A stretch of DNA of 64,000 nucleotides from Streptomyces sp. V4I2 (lineage in GTDB: Bacteria > Actinomycetota > Actinomycetes > Streptomycetales > Streptomycetaceae): the NCBI RefSeq assembly GCF_030817655.1, contig NZ_JAUSZM010000003.1, positions 3,286,001 to 3,350,000 on the forward strand, in the 5' to 3' direction. The position numbers and the translations under genes are program-made. Under the pieces are notes generated by a model. It was not told where the DNA came from. It searched no databases and saw only the letters and a program-made list of their open reading frames with translations. Below are positions 1 to 9,835 of the stretch, in pieces (position 1 is the stretch's first letter; every line of letters begins with the position of its first letter).

Positions 1-1
1 C

Positions 2-622
2 CCGGTCACGGTCTGGGTCGCCCGCGACTACACGCGCGCGGCCCCGGGCGGCACCGGCAGCGTCAAGTTCGCCGGGAACTACTCCCCGTCGTACGCCGCC
101 CAGGAGCAGGCCCGCGCCGCCGGCTGCGACCAGGTGGTCTGGCTGGACCCCGTGGAGCGCCAGTGGGTCGAGGAACTCGGCGGCATGAATCTCTTCTTCG
201 TCCGGGGCAGTGGTCCGTCGGCGCAGCTGATCACGCCGCCGGCGACCGGAACGCTGCTGCCCGGCGTCACCCGGGACTCGCTACTGCACCTGGCCGCAGG
301 ACACGGACTCGCCGTCCGTGAGGAGCCGCTGTCGATCGGGCAGTGGAAGGCGGAGTGTCTCGACGGCACGATCAACGAGACGTTCGCCAGCGGCACGGCC
401 GCCGTCGTCACGCCGGTCGGCACCGTCCGCGACGGCGCCGAGTCGTGGCAGGTGGGGACGGGCCTGGCGGGCCCTGTCACGCTCGCGCTGCGCGATGCGC
501 TGGTCGGCATCCACACCGGGCGGGCACCGGCCCCCGAGGGCTGGCTGCGCACCGTCGGCCTCCGGGACGCGGGACGCGATGACCCGCACCCGCGGGAGAG
601 CCTGGCCGGCTCGCGGAAGTAG
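2..622 (+). CDS. ilvE: Branched-chain amino acid aminotransferase (IlvE-like, class IV PLP fold), 5'-truncated by the window edge
   Basis: The reading frame is open from base 2 to a TAG at 620-622, giving the C-terminal ~206 residues of a family usually about 360 aa long. Near the start the frame encodes TGSVKFAGNYSPSYA, which matches the PLP-lysine region of actinobacterial branched-chain aminotransferases (K followed by GNY and S). Further on come EELGGMNLFFV and ETFASGTAAVVTPVG, both typical of class IV transaminases. The family interconverts branched 2-oxo acids and Val/Leu/Ile in the cytosol. In calcium-dependent antibiotic producers an IlvE enzyme also makes 3-methylglutamate from its oxo acid, so here it could supply the Val/Ile-like residue of module 6 or a methylated precursor. 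That role is inference. It lies on the same strand as proB, 92 bases upstream of it. The start and N-terminal half are outside the window. Confidence 0.85.
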   Translation, partial: PVTVWVARDYTRAAPGGTGSVKFAGNYSPSYAAQEQARAAGCDQVVWLDPVERQWVEELGGMNLFFVRGSGPSAQLITPPATGTLLPGVTRDSLLHLAAGHGLAVREEPLSIGQWKAECLDGTINETFASGTAAVVTPVGTVRDGAESWQVGTGLAGPVTLALRDALVGIHTGRAPAPEGWLRTVGLRDAGRDDPHPRESLAGSRK

Positions 623-629
623 CGCCACG

Positions 630-648
630 GCCGGAGCCCTGCTCCGGC
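630..648. terminator. Short GC-rich hairpin after ilvE
   Basis: Bases 630-637 pair perfectly with 641-648 around a three-base loop, eight bases after the ilvE stop codon. There is no T-run, as usual in streptomycetes. It could end ilvE transcription or act as an attenuator or processing site before proB. Confidence 0.4.
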
Positions 649-660
649 GAACGGCCGGCG

Positions 661-695
661 GTCACCACGGTCTGGCCGACAGTCACCACGGTCTG
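661..695. repeat. 14-bp direct repeat upstream of proB, 21-bp period
   Basis: GTCACCACGGTCTG occurs at 661-674 and again, identically, at 682-695. The two copies are 21 bp apart, two turns of the helix, and lie 20-54 bases upstream of the proB start. Identical half-sites on one helix face suggest an operator for a dimeric regulator, but no regulator is known for it. Confidence 0.45.
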
Positions 696-714
696 AAGGA
701 ACAGGGGGAGTTCC

Positions 715-1779
715 ATGCATTCCGGCATGCGTCCGGAACGTGTTGTCATCAAGATCGGCACCTCGTCGCTCATCTCCGCGGGAGAGCCCGACCCCGCGAA
801 ACTGTCCGCCCTCGCCGACGCGGTGCTGCGGCTGCGCAACGACGGCCGGCAGCCCGTGTTGGTCGCGTCGGGGGCCATCGCCCTGGGCGCCGCACGGCTG
901 CCACCGGACGGCAGGCTGGGCGGCGCGGCCCGCCAGTTGGCGGCCGCGGTGGGCCAGGGTCTGCTGTTCGAGTCGTTCCGGCACAGCCTGGAACAGCGGT
1001 GCCTGACCGCCGCGCAGGTCCTGCTGACCCCGGTCGACGTGACGGGCCCGGAACACCACGACAGCACCCGTGCGGTGCTGGAGTCCTGCCTCGACACGGG
1101 GCTGGTGCCCGTCGTCAACGAGAACGACACCGTCATGGTGCGCAACAACGACGTTCTCGCCGCGCTGCTGGCGGCCGCGCTGGGGGCCGAGCGGCTGGTG
1201 CTGCTCACTGACGTCCCCGGGCTGTACGAGAGTGACCCGCGACGCGACGCGAATGCCCGGCGGATCCCGGAAGTCCGCGCCATGACGCCCGAGGTCGAAC
1301 GGCTCGCGGGTGCGGCGGCCCGCGGCCCGGGCACCGGCGGTATGCAGGCCAAGCTGTGCGCCGCCTGGATCGCCACGCTGGCCGGCGTGCCCACGGTGAT
1401 CGCGGGCGCGGACGCCGAGGACGCGGTGGTCCGCGCGGTGCGGGGTGAGGACATCGGCACCCTCGTCCACGCCCGTGCCCGGGACAAACAGCCGGGTCTG
1501 CGCCGGCTGTGGCGCGCCCTGTCCGCACCGCCGGCCGCGCGGCTGCACGGCGGTCCGGACACCCGGCGCCTGGTGGCCGACGGCGGACCGCTGACTGTCC
1601 GTCACCTGAAGGCGGGCGAAGAGCCGTTCGAGGCGGACGACGTCGTGGACGTGCTCGACCCGGACGGCCGGGTCGTCGCCCGTGGCCGTACCAGGGTGGC
1701 CTCCGCCGCGCTGCCCGGCGCCGCCGCCGATCTGTCCGTGCTTCACCACACCGAGTACATCAGCCTGTTGGAGGAGTGA
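715..1779 (+). CDS. proB: Glutamate 5-kinase
   Basis: A 354-aa protein that phosphorylates the gamma-carboxyl of glutamate, the first step of proline synthesis. The N-terminus RVVIKIGTSSL is the amino-acid-kinase nucleotide loop. Also visible are PVVNENDTV, RNNDVLAA and LLTDVPGLYESDPR, the glutamate- and ATP-binding segments of ProB, and GTGGMQAK near residue 220. The last ~90 residues (from about RLVADGGPLTV) form the PUA domain, so the protein has the usual full length. The chosen ATG follows GGGGGAG at a suitable distance; a second ATG four codons on is possible. It starts an operon with proA, an aminotransferase and proC, and proA begins two bases after its stop. Proximity to an NRPS with Pro-type modules suggests a dedicated proline or proline-analogue supply rather than the housekeeping copy. 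Confidence 0.93.
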   Translation: MHSGMRPERVVIKIGTSSLISAGEPDPAKLSALADAVLRLRNDGRQPVLVASGAIALGAARLPPDGRLGGAARQLAAAVGQGLLFESFRHSLEQRCLTAAQVLLTPVDVTGPEHHDSTRAVLESCLDTGLVPVVNENDTVMVRNNDVLAALLAAALGAERLVLLTDVPGLYESDPRRDANARRIPEVRAMTPEVERLAGAAARGPGTGGMQAKLCAAWIATLAGVPTVIAGADAEDAVVRAVRGEDIGTLVHARARDKQPGLRRLWRALSAPPAARLHGGPDTRRLVADGGPLTVRHLKAGEEPFEADDVVDVLDPDGRVVARGRTRVASAALPGAAADLSVLHHTEYISLLEE

Positions 1780-1781
1780 GA

Positions 1782-3038
1782 GTGTCCGCCACCGTTACCG
1801 ACATCTGCCGGCGCGCCCGTGCCGCATCCACCGTCATCCGGGAGCTGACCACCGAGGTCAAGGACCAGGTGCTGCGTGAAATGGCCGACGCGATCGACAC
1901 GGCGGCCGAGGACCTGAAGGAGGCCAACGCCCGTGACGTGGCGGCGGCGCGCGAGGCGGGGACCTCGGCCACCCTGGTCGACCGGCTCACGCTGACCGAC
2001 AAGCGCATCGCGGGGATGACCGGGGCGATCCGCACGATCATCGACCTGCCCGACCCGGTGGGGCAGGTGGTGGGCGGCCGTACCCGGCCCAACGGCCTGC
2101 GCATCGAGCATGTGCGGGAGCCTCTCGGGGTCGTCGCGGTGATCTACGAGGCCCGTCCGAACGTCACCGCCGATGTTGCGGCGCTGTGCCTGAAATCCGG
2201 CAACGCCGCCGTGCTGCGCGGCTCCTCGATCGCGCAGCACACCAACGCCGCCATCGCGGACGTACTGGCCGAGGTGCTGCGTGCGCGGGACGACGTGCCG
2301 GACGACGCCGTGCAGTTGATCCGGGACACCTCGCGCGAGGCGGCCATGGAACTGCTGCACGCGGACGGGTACGTCGACCTGCTGGTCCCGCGCGGTGGCC
2401 CGAGCCTGATCAAGACCGTCAAGGACAACGCCACCGTGCCGACCGTGATCGACGGCGACGGCAACTGCCATGTCTACGTCGACGCGAGCGCCGACCCCGC
2501 GCGCGCCACGGACATCGTGGTGAACGGCAAGACCTCGCGGCCCAGCGTGTGCAACGCGGTGGAGACCCTGCTCGTCCACCGGGACCTGGCCGGGGACTGG
2601 CTGCCCAAGGCGCTGGACACCCTGCAGGACCTCGGCGTGAGCATCCGCGGCGACGAGCGCACCCGCGAAGTGTGGCCGGCCGCGAAGGAGGCCCAGGACA
2701 GCGACTGGGAGACCGAGTACCTGGACCTGATCCTGGCGGTGAAGGTGGTGGACGGCCTCGACGAGGCCGTCCGGCACATCGACCGCTACGGCACCCGTAA
2801 CGCCGAGGCGATCGTGGCCCAGGACTACGACGTGGCCCGCCGCTTCGCCCTGGCGGTGGACTCGGGCAGCGTCTTCGTCAACACGTCCACGCGCTACTCC
2901 GACGGCGGCGAGTTCGGCTACGGCGTCGAGATCGGTGTCTCCACGCAGAAGCTGCACGCCCGCGGTCCGATGGGGCTGGAGTCGCTGACCTGCGTCAAGA
3001 ACGTGGTGTGGGGCAGTGGACAGATCCGTGTCATATGA
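1782..3038 (+). CDS. proA: Gamma-glutamyl phosphate reductase (glutamate-5-semialdehyde dehydrogenase)
   Basis: A 418-aa aldehyde-dehydrogenase-superfamily enzyme that reduces gamma-glutamyl phosphate with NADPH to glutamate-5-semialdehyde, which cyclises to pyrroline-5-carboxylate. HVREPLGVVAVIYEARPNVT, the loop after LKSGNAAVLRGSS, and NGKTSRPSVCNAVETLLVH with the catalytic cysteine are all classic ProA. The C-terminus GPMGLESLTCVKNVVWG is also conserved. The start is GTG at 1782, two bases after the proB stop and preceded by GGAGGAGTGAGA, so the two genes are translationally coupled. A longer open frame upstream in this phase overlaps proB and is not the gene. The product passes to ProC two genes downstream. 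Confidence 0.93.
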   Translation: MSATVTDICRRARAASTVIRELTTEVKDQVLREMADAIDTAAEDLKEANARDVAAAREAGTSATLVDRLTLTDKRIAGMTGAIRTIIDLPDPVGQVVGGRTRPNGLRIEHVREPLGVVAVIYEARPNVTADVAALCLKSGNAAVLRGSSIAQHTNAAIADVLAEVLRARDDVPDDAVQLIRDTSREAAMELLHADGYVDLLVPRGGPSLIKTVKDNATVPTVIDGDGNCHVYVDASADPARATDIVVNGKTSRPSVCNAVETLLVHRDLAGDWLPKALDTLQDLGVSIRGDERTREVWPAAKEAQDSDWETEYLDLILAVKVVDGLDEAVRHIDRYGTRNAEAIVAQDYDVARRFALAVDSGSVFVNTSTRYSDGGEFGYGVEIGVSTQKLHARGPMGLESLTCVKNVVWGSGQIRVI

Positions 3039-3093
3039 GCGTCCGGTGCGCGCCATGACCGCACCCCCGGTACCCGCGAAAGGCGAGACCGCA

Positions 3094-4248
3094 ATGCCGC
3101 CGCTGCACCACGCGAGTCTGCTGGACACGGTCCAGGAGGCCTCGTCGATCAAGCTCAACAACCGGATCTACGACATGCAGGCCGCCGGGGTCGACGTCGT
3201 CACGCTCTCGCTCGGCGAGGCGTTCTTCGACCTCCCCGTGCCGTCCTTCGAGGGGCTGCCGGCGTCCCGGCTCCACCACTACTCGCACTCGCGCGGTCTG
3301 CCTCTGCTGCGCGAGAAGCTGGCCAAGTACCACGCGACCACTACGGGAGTTCCGGTCGACCCGGACCACGAGATTCTGGTCACGGCCGGGTCGAAGGCCG
3401 CGATCTTCATGGTGCTCACGGCACTGCTGGAACCGGGTGACGAGGTCATCATCCCCGAACCGCTGTGGGTGAGTTACCCCGACCAGGTGCGGCTGGCCCG
3501 CGGCGTGCCGGTGATGACCCCGTGGTACGACACGGTGGAGGACTTCGCCTCCTACATCACCTCCCGCACCCGCGCCATAGTGGTCAACAACCCGCACAAC
3601 CCCAGCGGCCGCAGACTCGGCGCCGAGGAGTTGCGGACGCTGCACGAACTGGCCGACCGGCACGGCCTGTTCCTGATCGCCGACGAGGCGTATCACGAAT
3701 TCGTGCCGGAGGGCGTGGAATTCGTCTCGGCCCTCGTGCTCGACCCGGACAAGCGGCACACGGTCGTCTGCAATTCCATGTCGAAGAACTACGGGATATC
3801 CGGCTGGCGCATCGGATACGTGCTTGCCCACCGGCAGCTCACCGATCAGCTCATCAAATTGCAGCAGCATCTGGTGACGTGTGCGCCGACGATTCTCAGT
3901 TACTACCTGGCGGAGCACTTCGAGAACATCCTCGAACACACCCGGCCGCAGATCCAGCGGGTCGTCTCGCTGCGCAACCGGATGGCCCGGATGCTCGCGG
4001 AGCGCGGCGTGGAATGCCTTCCCGGGGACGCCACGTTCTATCTGTTCACGTCACTGGGCGCTTCTCGGCTGGACTCCGAGGAGTTCGCCCGGGAACTGCT
4101 CGACCGGCACCGGGTCGCCGTGGTCCCGGGGGTCGGATACGGGGCCTCCTGCGGCGGGTTCGTCCGGGTGTCGGTGGGAACCGAGAGTGAGGAACGGCTG
4201 GTCCGTGGGGTCTCGGCGGTGGCCTCGCTGATCGAGGAGACCCGGTGA
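3094..4248 (+). CDS. PLP-dependent class I/II aminotransferase of unknown substrate
   Basis: A cytosolic fold-type I aminotransferase of about 384 aa. SMSKNYGISGWRIGY carries the PLP lysine. VVNNPHNPSGR and LIADEAYHEFV supply the phosphate and pyridine contacts, and FVRVSVGT near the end carries the substrate-carboxylate arginine. It resembles aspartate/aromatic-type enzymes of prokaryotes. I chose ATG 3094 because AAAGGCGAGA precedes it; ATG 3055 and 3016 are in frame but less well placed. It sits between proA and proC, and proC starts inside its stop codon, so its substrate is probably linked to the proline branch or to another building block of the lipopeptide. Candidates are a proline analogue precursor or a 2-oxo acid for a beta-methylated residue. 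The sequence does not decide between them. Confidence 0.8.
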   Translation: MPPLHHASLLDTVQEASSIKLNNRIYDMQAAGVDVVTLSLGEAFFDLPVPSFEGLPASRLHHYSHSRGLPLLREKLAKYHATTTGVPVDPDHEILVTAGSKAAIFMVLTALLEPGDEVIIPEPLWVSYPDQVRLARGVPVMTPWYDTVEDFASYITSRTRAIVVNNPHNPSGRRLGAEELRTLHELADRHGLFLIADEAYHEFVPEGVEFVSALVLDPDKRHTVVCNSMSKNYGISGWRIGYVLAHRQLTDQLIKLQQHLVTCAPTILSYYLAEHFENILEHTRPQIQRVVSLRNRMARMLAERGVECLPGDATFYLFTSLGASRLDSEEFARELLDRHRVAVVPGVGYGASCGGFVRVSVGTESEERLVRGVSAVASLIEETR

Positions 4249-5078
4249 GCGAGGCCGTCGCGTTCGTCGGCTGCGGGCGCATCACGCGCGCCGTGGTGGG
4301 CGGGCTGGTCTCGGGGGGAGCCGCCCCGGACACGATCCGGGGCGTCTCCCGTACCGGGGCCGGGGCCCGGGCGCTGGGCGAGGAGTTCGGCATCCGTGCC
4401 GCGACGTCGGTCCGAGAGGCTGTCGACGGCGCGGACGTCGTCATACTCGCCGTCCATCCGCACGAGACGCCGGACGCGCTGCGCACCCTGGCGGGTGTGC
4501 TCGCGGGCGGTGGACCGGTGCTGGTGTCGCTGGTGGCCTCGTGCCGTACGGAGGCCGTGGCCGCGGTCCTGCCAAAGGTCGCGGTCGTACGCGCCGTGCC
4601 GAACGTCGCGGTGGCCGCCCGGCACGGGGTGACCGTCCTGTCGCGCGGCCCGCACTGCCCACCGGAGGCACTCACCGCCGCCCGGGAGCTGTTCGCGCCG
4701 CTGGGCGAGGTGCTCACGGCCGAGGAGGACCTCATGGAAACGGTCAGCGCACTGTCCGGGGCCGGCCCGGCGCTGATCGCCCACTTCGCCCGGGCGCTGG
4801 CCCGGGCGGGCGTCGGGCAGGGGCTGTCCGCGGACACCGCGGGCGCGCTGGCCGCACACGCCGTCCGGGGCACGGGTGCGCTGCTGACGGCGCCCGGTGC
4901 CACACCGGACGCCGTCGTGGACCGGGTCGCCTCTCCGGGCGGCATGACGGAGGCCGCACTGCGCACACTGGACGACCGTGCCCTGCCGCGGACCGTGCAG
5001 CAGGCGCTCGACGCGGCGGTCCGCCTCTCGCTGGGCCGTCTGCTGGCGGGCCCCGAAAGCCCGCCGGTCCGTTCCTGA
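4245..5078 (+). CDS. proC: Pyrroline-5-carboxylate reductase
   Basis: A 277-aa NAD(P)H-dependent reductase that converts pyrroline-5-carboxylate to L-proline. The N-terminal Rossmann start AVAFVGCGRITRAVVGGL, the AVHPHE turn, VVRAVPNVAVAARHGVTVL, SALSGAGPALIAHF and DRVASPGGMTEAAL are all family landmarks; SPGG-M-T replaces the usual SPGGTT. Length is normal. The GTG start overlaps the preceding aminotransferase stop by four bases (GTGA). It completes a dedicated glutamate-to-proline route with proB and proA. The enzyme family also accepts six-membered and substituted ring imines, so a pipecolate or methylproline product cannot be excluded. The gene is followed by a strong convergent terminator. 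Confidence 0.92.
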   Translation: MSEAVAFVGCGRITRAVVGGLVSGGAAPDTIRGVSRTGAGARALGEEFGIRAATSVREAVDGADVVILAVHPHETPDALRTLAGVLAGGGPVLVSLVASCRTEAVAAVLPKVAVVRAVPNVAVAARHGVTVLSRGPHCPPEALTAARELFAPLGEVLTAEEDLMETVSALSGAGPALIAHFARALARAGVGQGLSADTAGALAAHAVRGTGALLTAPGATPDAVVDRVASPGGMTEAALRTLDDRALPRTVQQALDAAVRLSLGRLLAGPESPPVRS

Positions 5079-5103
5079 GATACCGGCCCTCCAGCACGGA
5101 AAC

Positions 5104-5145
5104 CCGCCGGGGTGACCGCGTCCCACGACGCGGTCACCCCGGCGG
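5104..5145. terminator. Bidirectional transcription terminator between proC and panD
   Basis: A perfect 19-bp inverted repeat (5104-5122 with 5127-5145) and a four-base loop lie in the 84-bp gap between the convergent proC and panD ends. Its strength and position fit a shared terminator for the proline operon and the 52-kb lipopeptide operon. Confidence 0.88.
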
Positions 5146-5162
5146 TCTTGTGCCGGGCCGGC

Positions 5163-5570
5163 TCAGCGGGCCGCCGGCTCCAGGACGCCGACCCCGCCGG
5201 CCAGCGCGGGGTCGTCGCTCTCCTCCAGAATGCGGTTGTGCTCGTCCACGAAGACCACGCGCGGCTTCAACGCACGGGCCTCGGCGTCGGCCACCATGCC
5301 GTAGCCGATGATGATGACGAGGTCGCCCTCGTGGACGAGCCGGGCCGCCGCGCCGTTGATCTTGACCATTCCCGAGCCTCGGTCGCCCTCGATGACGTAG
5401 GTCTCCAGGCGCGAGCCGTTGTTGATGTCGACGACATGGACCAGCTCGCCCGGGAGCAGGTCGGCGGCCTCCATCAGGTCCGGGTCCAGAGTCAGCGACC
5501 CCACGTAGTTCAGGTCGGCCTGGGTGACCGTGGCCCGGTGGATCTTGGACTTCAGCATCGTCCGGAACAC
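5163..5570 (-). CDS. panD: Aspartate 1-decarboxylase precursor (beta-alanine supply)
   Basis: A 135-aa pyruvoyl-dependent enzyme that decarboxylates L-aspartate to beta-alanine. [20 protein letters not shown] is the canonical PanD N-terminus, and the self-cleavage site is Gly24-Ser25 (YVGSLT), where Ser25 becomes the pyruvoyl group. [20 protein letters not shown] is also conserved. The GTG start at 5570 preserves the family numbering and follows GAGGGG, which overlaps the mbtH stop; ATG 5558 is the alternative. It is the last gene of the NRPS operon, 14 bases after mbtH. The enzyme normally serves pantothenate synthesis, but here it most likely feeds beta-alanine to the first NRPS module, whose pocket has the shifted aspartate expected for a beta-amino acid. 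Confidence 0.93.
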   Translation of the reverse strand: MFRTMLKSKIHRATVTQADLNYVGSLTLDPDLMEAADLLPGELVHVVDINNGSRLETYVIEGDRGSGMVKINGAAARLVHEGDLVIIIGYGMVADAEARALKPRVVFVDEHNRILEESDDPALAGGVGVLEPAAR

Positions 5571-5584
5571 CGCGTGCCCGCCCC

Positions 5585-5809
5585 TCAGTTCGCGGAGCCC
5601 GCGGCGTCCATCGCCGCGATCAAGCTGGCCGGCCGCATGTCGGTCCAGTTCTCGTTGATGTAGTCCAGGCACGTCTGCCGGTCCGTCTCCTCGACGGCGA
5701 CGCTCCACCCGGCCGGCACCTCGACGAAGGACGGCCACAGCGAGTGCTGGCCCTCGTCGTTGACAAGGACCAGGTACTTGCCTTCCGCGTCCTCGAACGG
5801 ATTACTCAT
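5585..5809 (-). CDS. MbtH-like protein, NRPS adenylation-domain partner
   Basis: A 74-aa protein with the full MbtH signature: NPFED at the start, [13 protein letters not shown] in the middle, and ENWTDMRP towards the end, including the conserved tryptophans and prolines. Family members bind adenylation domains and make them soluble or active. It begins three bases after the stop of the last NRPS gene and is the only MbtH gene in the window, so it probably serves several of the 13 adenylation domains. Translational coupling with the NRPS gene and with panD downstream is likely. Confidence 0.95.
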   Translation of the reverse strand: MSNPFEDAEGKYLVLVNDEGQHSLWPSFVEVPAGWSVAVEETDRQTCLDYINENWTDMRPASLIAAMDAAGSAN

Positions 5810-5812
5810 CGT

Positions 5813-8800
5813 TCAGACCCCCTGTACAGGTGCGGACTTCGTCCGCAGCTCGTTCAGTTTCTCAGCGACAACTCGCCCTATCCGGGCGGTGGGTGCCGGC
5901 TCGGTCAGCAATTCCTCATGCTCGGCATCCACATCGTAGTTTTCCAACCGCCCTTCCGTATAGGGATTCCAGGCAGTGACGTCACGACGATTCCTGGTTT
6001 CGTCGGAAACCCGGGTCGCTGTGAAGAACAGCACATCTCCGCGGAAGACTTCGGGTTCGTGACGGGGCATCATCCGTACGTTGTTCACGTACACGTTCTT
6101 CACCGCGACGACCTCGTCCGCCGTCAACTCGGCGAGCGCCCTGTTCTCGCGCCGGAGGAATTCCCGGTAACGCTCCACGGGGAAGCCGTCGTCGGTCAGC
6201 TCGCTCATCTCGAAGTCGAATCCGATGGCCCGCAGGCTGTTCGCGACGATCTCCGCCTCGGAACGTTCGGCGGCGTCCTGGCCACGCCTGCTCGACGGGT
6301 AGGCGTCCACCAGGCACAGCAGCTCCACCTCGGCGCCGAGAGCCTGGAGCCGGGTGGCGACGGCCTGGGCGACCGGGCCACCGAACGACCAGCCCAGGAC
6401 GCGGTACGGCCCCTCGGGCCGGACGGAGCGGATCAGGTCGGCGTACCGGTCCGCCATCTCCGTCACGTCGCCGGGCAGTGGGGCGTCACGGTCCCTGATC
6501 CCCCGGGCCTGCAGCGCGTACACCGGGGTGTCCGGATCGAGGTGGGCGAGCAGTCCGGCGTAGCACCAGCCGAGGCCGGCGGCCGGGTGGACGCAGAACA
6601 GCGGGGTGTCCGTGCCACGTTCACGCAGGGGGAGCAGTTCGGCGAACGGATCGTGGCGGGTGCCCCGGTCGAGCTCCTCGGCGAGGCGCGCGACGGTCGG
6701 GGCCTCGAACAGGCTCCGGATGGACAGTTCGACGCCGAGGACGGCACGGATCCGGCCGAGCAGCCGGGCCACCAGCAGTGAGTGCCCGCCGAGGGCGAAG
6801 AAGTCGTCGTCGACACCCACGTCGGGCAGCTTGAGCACCTCGGCGAACAGGGCGCACAGCACTTCCTCGCGGGGCCCGTTCGGCCCACGGCCGGACCGCG
6901 CCGCATAGTCCGGGACGGGCAGGGCACGCCGGTCGAGCTTCCCGTTCGCGGTGAGCGGCAGTTCGTCCACGGCCATGAAGACGGCGGGGATCATGTAGTC
7001 CGGCAGCCGTTCGCCGAGGTGAACGCGGAGTCCGGCAGTGCCGGGCAGCTCCCCTGTGGGCACCGCGTACGCCACCAGGCGCCGGTCTCCAGGCCGGTCC
7101 TCGCGCAGTACGACGGCGGCCTGGGCGACGGCCGGGTGCGCGACGAGCGCCGCTTCCACCTCGCCGGGTTCGATACGGAAGCCGCGCAGCTTGATCTGGT
7201 GGTCGGCGCGGCCCAGGAACTCCAGTTGCCCATCGGTGCGCAGCCGCACGCGGTCACCGCTTCGGTACATGCGCTCGCCCGGTTCGAAGGGGCAGGCGAC
7301 GAAGCGCTCCGCGGTCAGCCCCGGACGGCCCAGGTAGCCGCGGGCCAGGCCGGCGCCGGACACATAGAGCTCGCCGGCCACACCCGGGGGTACCGGTCGC
7401 AGGCGGTCGTCGAGTACGTACAGGCCGGTGTTGTCGACCGCCGTGCCGATCGGGGCGGTGGCGGGCCAGTCGGCCGGGTCGGCGGGCAGGGTGGCGCCGG
7501 TCGCCGCGTGCGTCTCGCTGGGGCCGTAGTGGTTGTGCAGCCGCAGACCCGGCCGCCCGGCGAAGAACCTGCGCACGGTCGGGGTGAGGTTGAGCGCATC
7601 GCCGGCCTGGGCGACGTCGGTCAGGCGGGGCAGCGCCGCGCCGAGTTCGGCGGCCGCTTCGGCGAGGGCCTCCACGACCAGGTTGGGCGCGTGCAGTTGC
7701 TCGATGCCGTGCTCCGCCAGCCAGCGCACCAGACGCTTGGGATCGCGTCGGACGTCCTCCGGGCAGGGCACCAGACGCTTCCCGCCGAGCAGCGCGGAGA
7801 GGATCTCGTGCACCGACACGTCGAAGCTGATCGCCGCGAACTGGGCGACGGCCGCGCCGGGCCGGCGCGGGGGCATGGCCTCCTGGTGCCAGGAGACCAG
7901 GTTGTCCATGGCCCGGGCCGGCATGACGACACCCTTGGGGCGGCCCGTCGATCCCGAGGTGTAGATCGCGTACACCGGGCGGTGCGGCGACAGCGGCCCG
8001 GTGTACGGCGGTGCCGTGGGCTGCGCGGCCAGGTCCCGGACGGTGCCGGGCGCGTCGAGGAGCAGCAGTGGCCCCACCTCACCGGGCAGCCGTGCGGCGA
8101 CCTCCTCCGTCGTCAGCACGAGAACCGGTCGGGCGTCCCCGGTCATGTGGGCGAGTCGCTGCGCCGGGTACTCCGGGTCGAGCGGCAGGTAGCCGGCGCC
8201 GGTCTTGAGCACGGCGAGCAACGCCACGACGAGGTCCGCCGAGCGGCGCAGGGCCAGTCCCACCAGACGCTCGGGACCGGCGCCTTCCCGGGCCAGTAGC
8301 CCGGCGAGCCGATTGGCGGCCGCGTCGAGTTGTGCGTACGTCAGGGCCCGTGGCCCGTCCTGCACGGCCACGGCCGTCGGGGTGCGGCGCACCTGCTCCT
8401 CGAACCGCTCGGTGAGGCTCGCGCGCGGCAGTTCCCGTGCACCGGGGCGGGCGAGCAGCCGTGCGCGCTCGTCGGGGGTCAGGACCTCGACGCTGCCGAT
8501 CGGCTGCCCGGGCGCTTCGGCCAGCGCGCGCAGCACCCGTACGAAGCGTTCGGCGAGTGCCTCGGCGGTCGCGGCGTCGAACAGGTCGGCGCTGTACTCC
8601 AGGACGGCGTTGAGGCCACCTGGCTTGCCCTCGCCGTCGGGCAGGTCGGCGAAGGCGAAGAGCAGGTCGAAGCGGGAGACCGCGGAGCCGACGGCCTGGC
8701 CGGTCACCTTCAGGCCGGGCAGTTGCTCGATGACCTCGTGGGCGGCCTGCTGTTCGGTGTTGTTGAACGCCAGCATCACCTGGAACAGGGGGTGGCGAGC

Positions 8801-9835
8801 CATCGACCGGACGGGGTTGAGCAGTTCCACGAGCCGCTCGAACGGCACGTCCTGGTGGGCGTACGCGGCAAGGGAGTTCTCGCGGACCCGGCGCACCAGT
8901 TCCTCGAAGGTCGGGTCGCCGGAGGTGTCGGTGCGCAGGACGAGAGTGTTGACGAAGAAGCCGACCAGGTCCTCGAGGGCGTCGTCGGTGCGTCCGGCGA
9001 TCGGGGTGCCGATCGGGATGTCGTCGCCCGCACCCGTCCGGGACAGGGTCACGGCCAGCGCGGCCTGTACGACCATGAAGACGGTCGCCCGGTTCTTCCG
9101 GGCAAGCTCGACCAGGCCGGCATGGAGGTCCGGCGGCACCTGGAAGCCGATGCGGGCGCCGGTCTGACTGGACACCGCGGGCCGCGGCCGGTCGGCGGGC
9201 AGGTCGAGTTCCTCGGGCAGTCCCGCGAGCGCCTCCCGCCAGTGGGCGAGCTGACGCGAGATGAGGCTGTCGGGGTCCTCTTCGGAGCCGAGCGTCTCGC
9301 GCTGCCACAGCGTGTAGTCGGCGTACTGTACGGCCGGTTCGCGCCACTGCGGGGCGCCGCCCGCACAGCGGGCGGCGTAGGCGGTGGCGAGGTCCCTGCC
9401 GAGCGGCCGCCTCGACCAGGCGTCGCTGGCGATGTGGTGCACCAGCAGGAGCAGCACATGGTCCTCGGGGCCGAGCTCGAACAGGGTGACGCGTACCGGC
9501 AGTTCGCGCGCCAGGTCGAAGCCGTACCGGGCCGCGGCGCGCAGTTCGTCCGGCAGCCGGTCCTCGTCGGTGACGACGGTGGTGAACGGCACCGGGACCT
9601 CGCCCGGTGCGCGCACGATCTGCTGGGCGCCCTCCGGGCTGTCGGGGTCCTCGGCGAACACGGTCCGCAGCGACTCGTGGCGGGCCACGACGTCCTCGAG
9701 GGCCTGCCGCAGCGCGGCCCCGTCGAGAGGGCCGTGGAAGCGGCGCGAGACCGGGATGTTGTAGGTGGGGCTGGGTCCCTCCATGCGGTGCAGGAACCAC
9801 AGCCGTGACTGCGCGTACGACAGCGGCAGCCGGGC
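5813..9835 (-). other. Module 13: C-A(Pro-like)-T-TE
   Basis: The C domain begins [18 protein letters not shown] (LCL class). Its active-site motif reads HHIASDAW, with alanine where HHxxxDG has glycine. The A domain has the Pro/pipecolate-type core, and its pocket reads D-V-H-H-A-A-H-A-A-K by eye. Compared with the known proline code D-V-Q-L-I-A-H-V-V-K, positions 239, 278, 299, 330 and 331 differ. T carries LGGHSLL. The type I thioesterase has GWSFGG. The predicted residue is proline or a ring-substituted or six-membered analogue. Confidence 0.75.

Noticed and set aside
5079..5162. A gene or small RNA between proC and panD
   Set aside because: The 84-bp gap is filled by the 19-bp terminator hairpin and leaves no room for another function.
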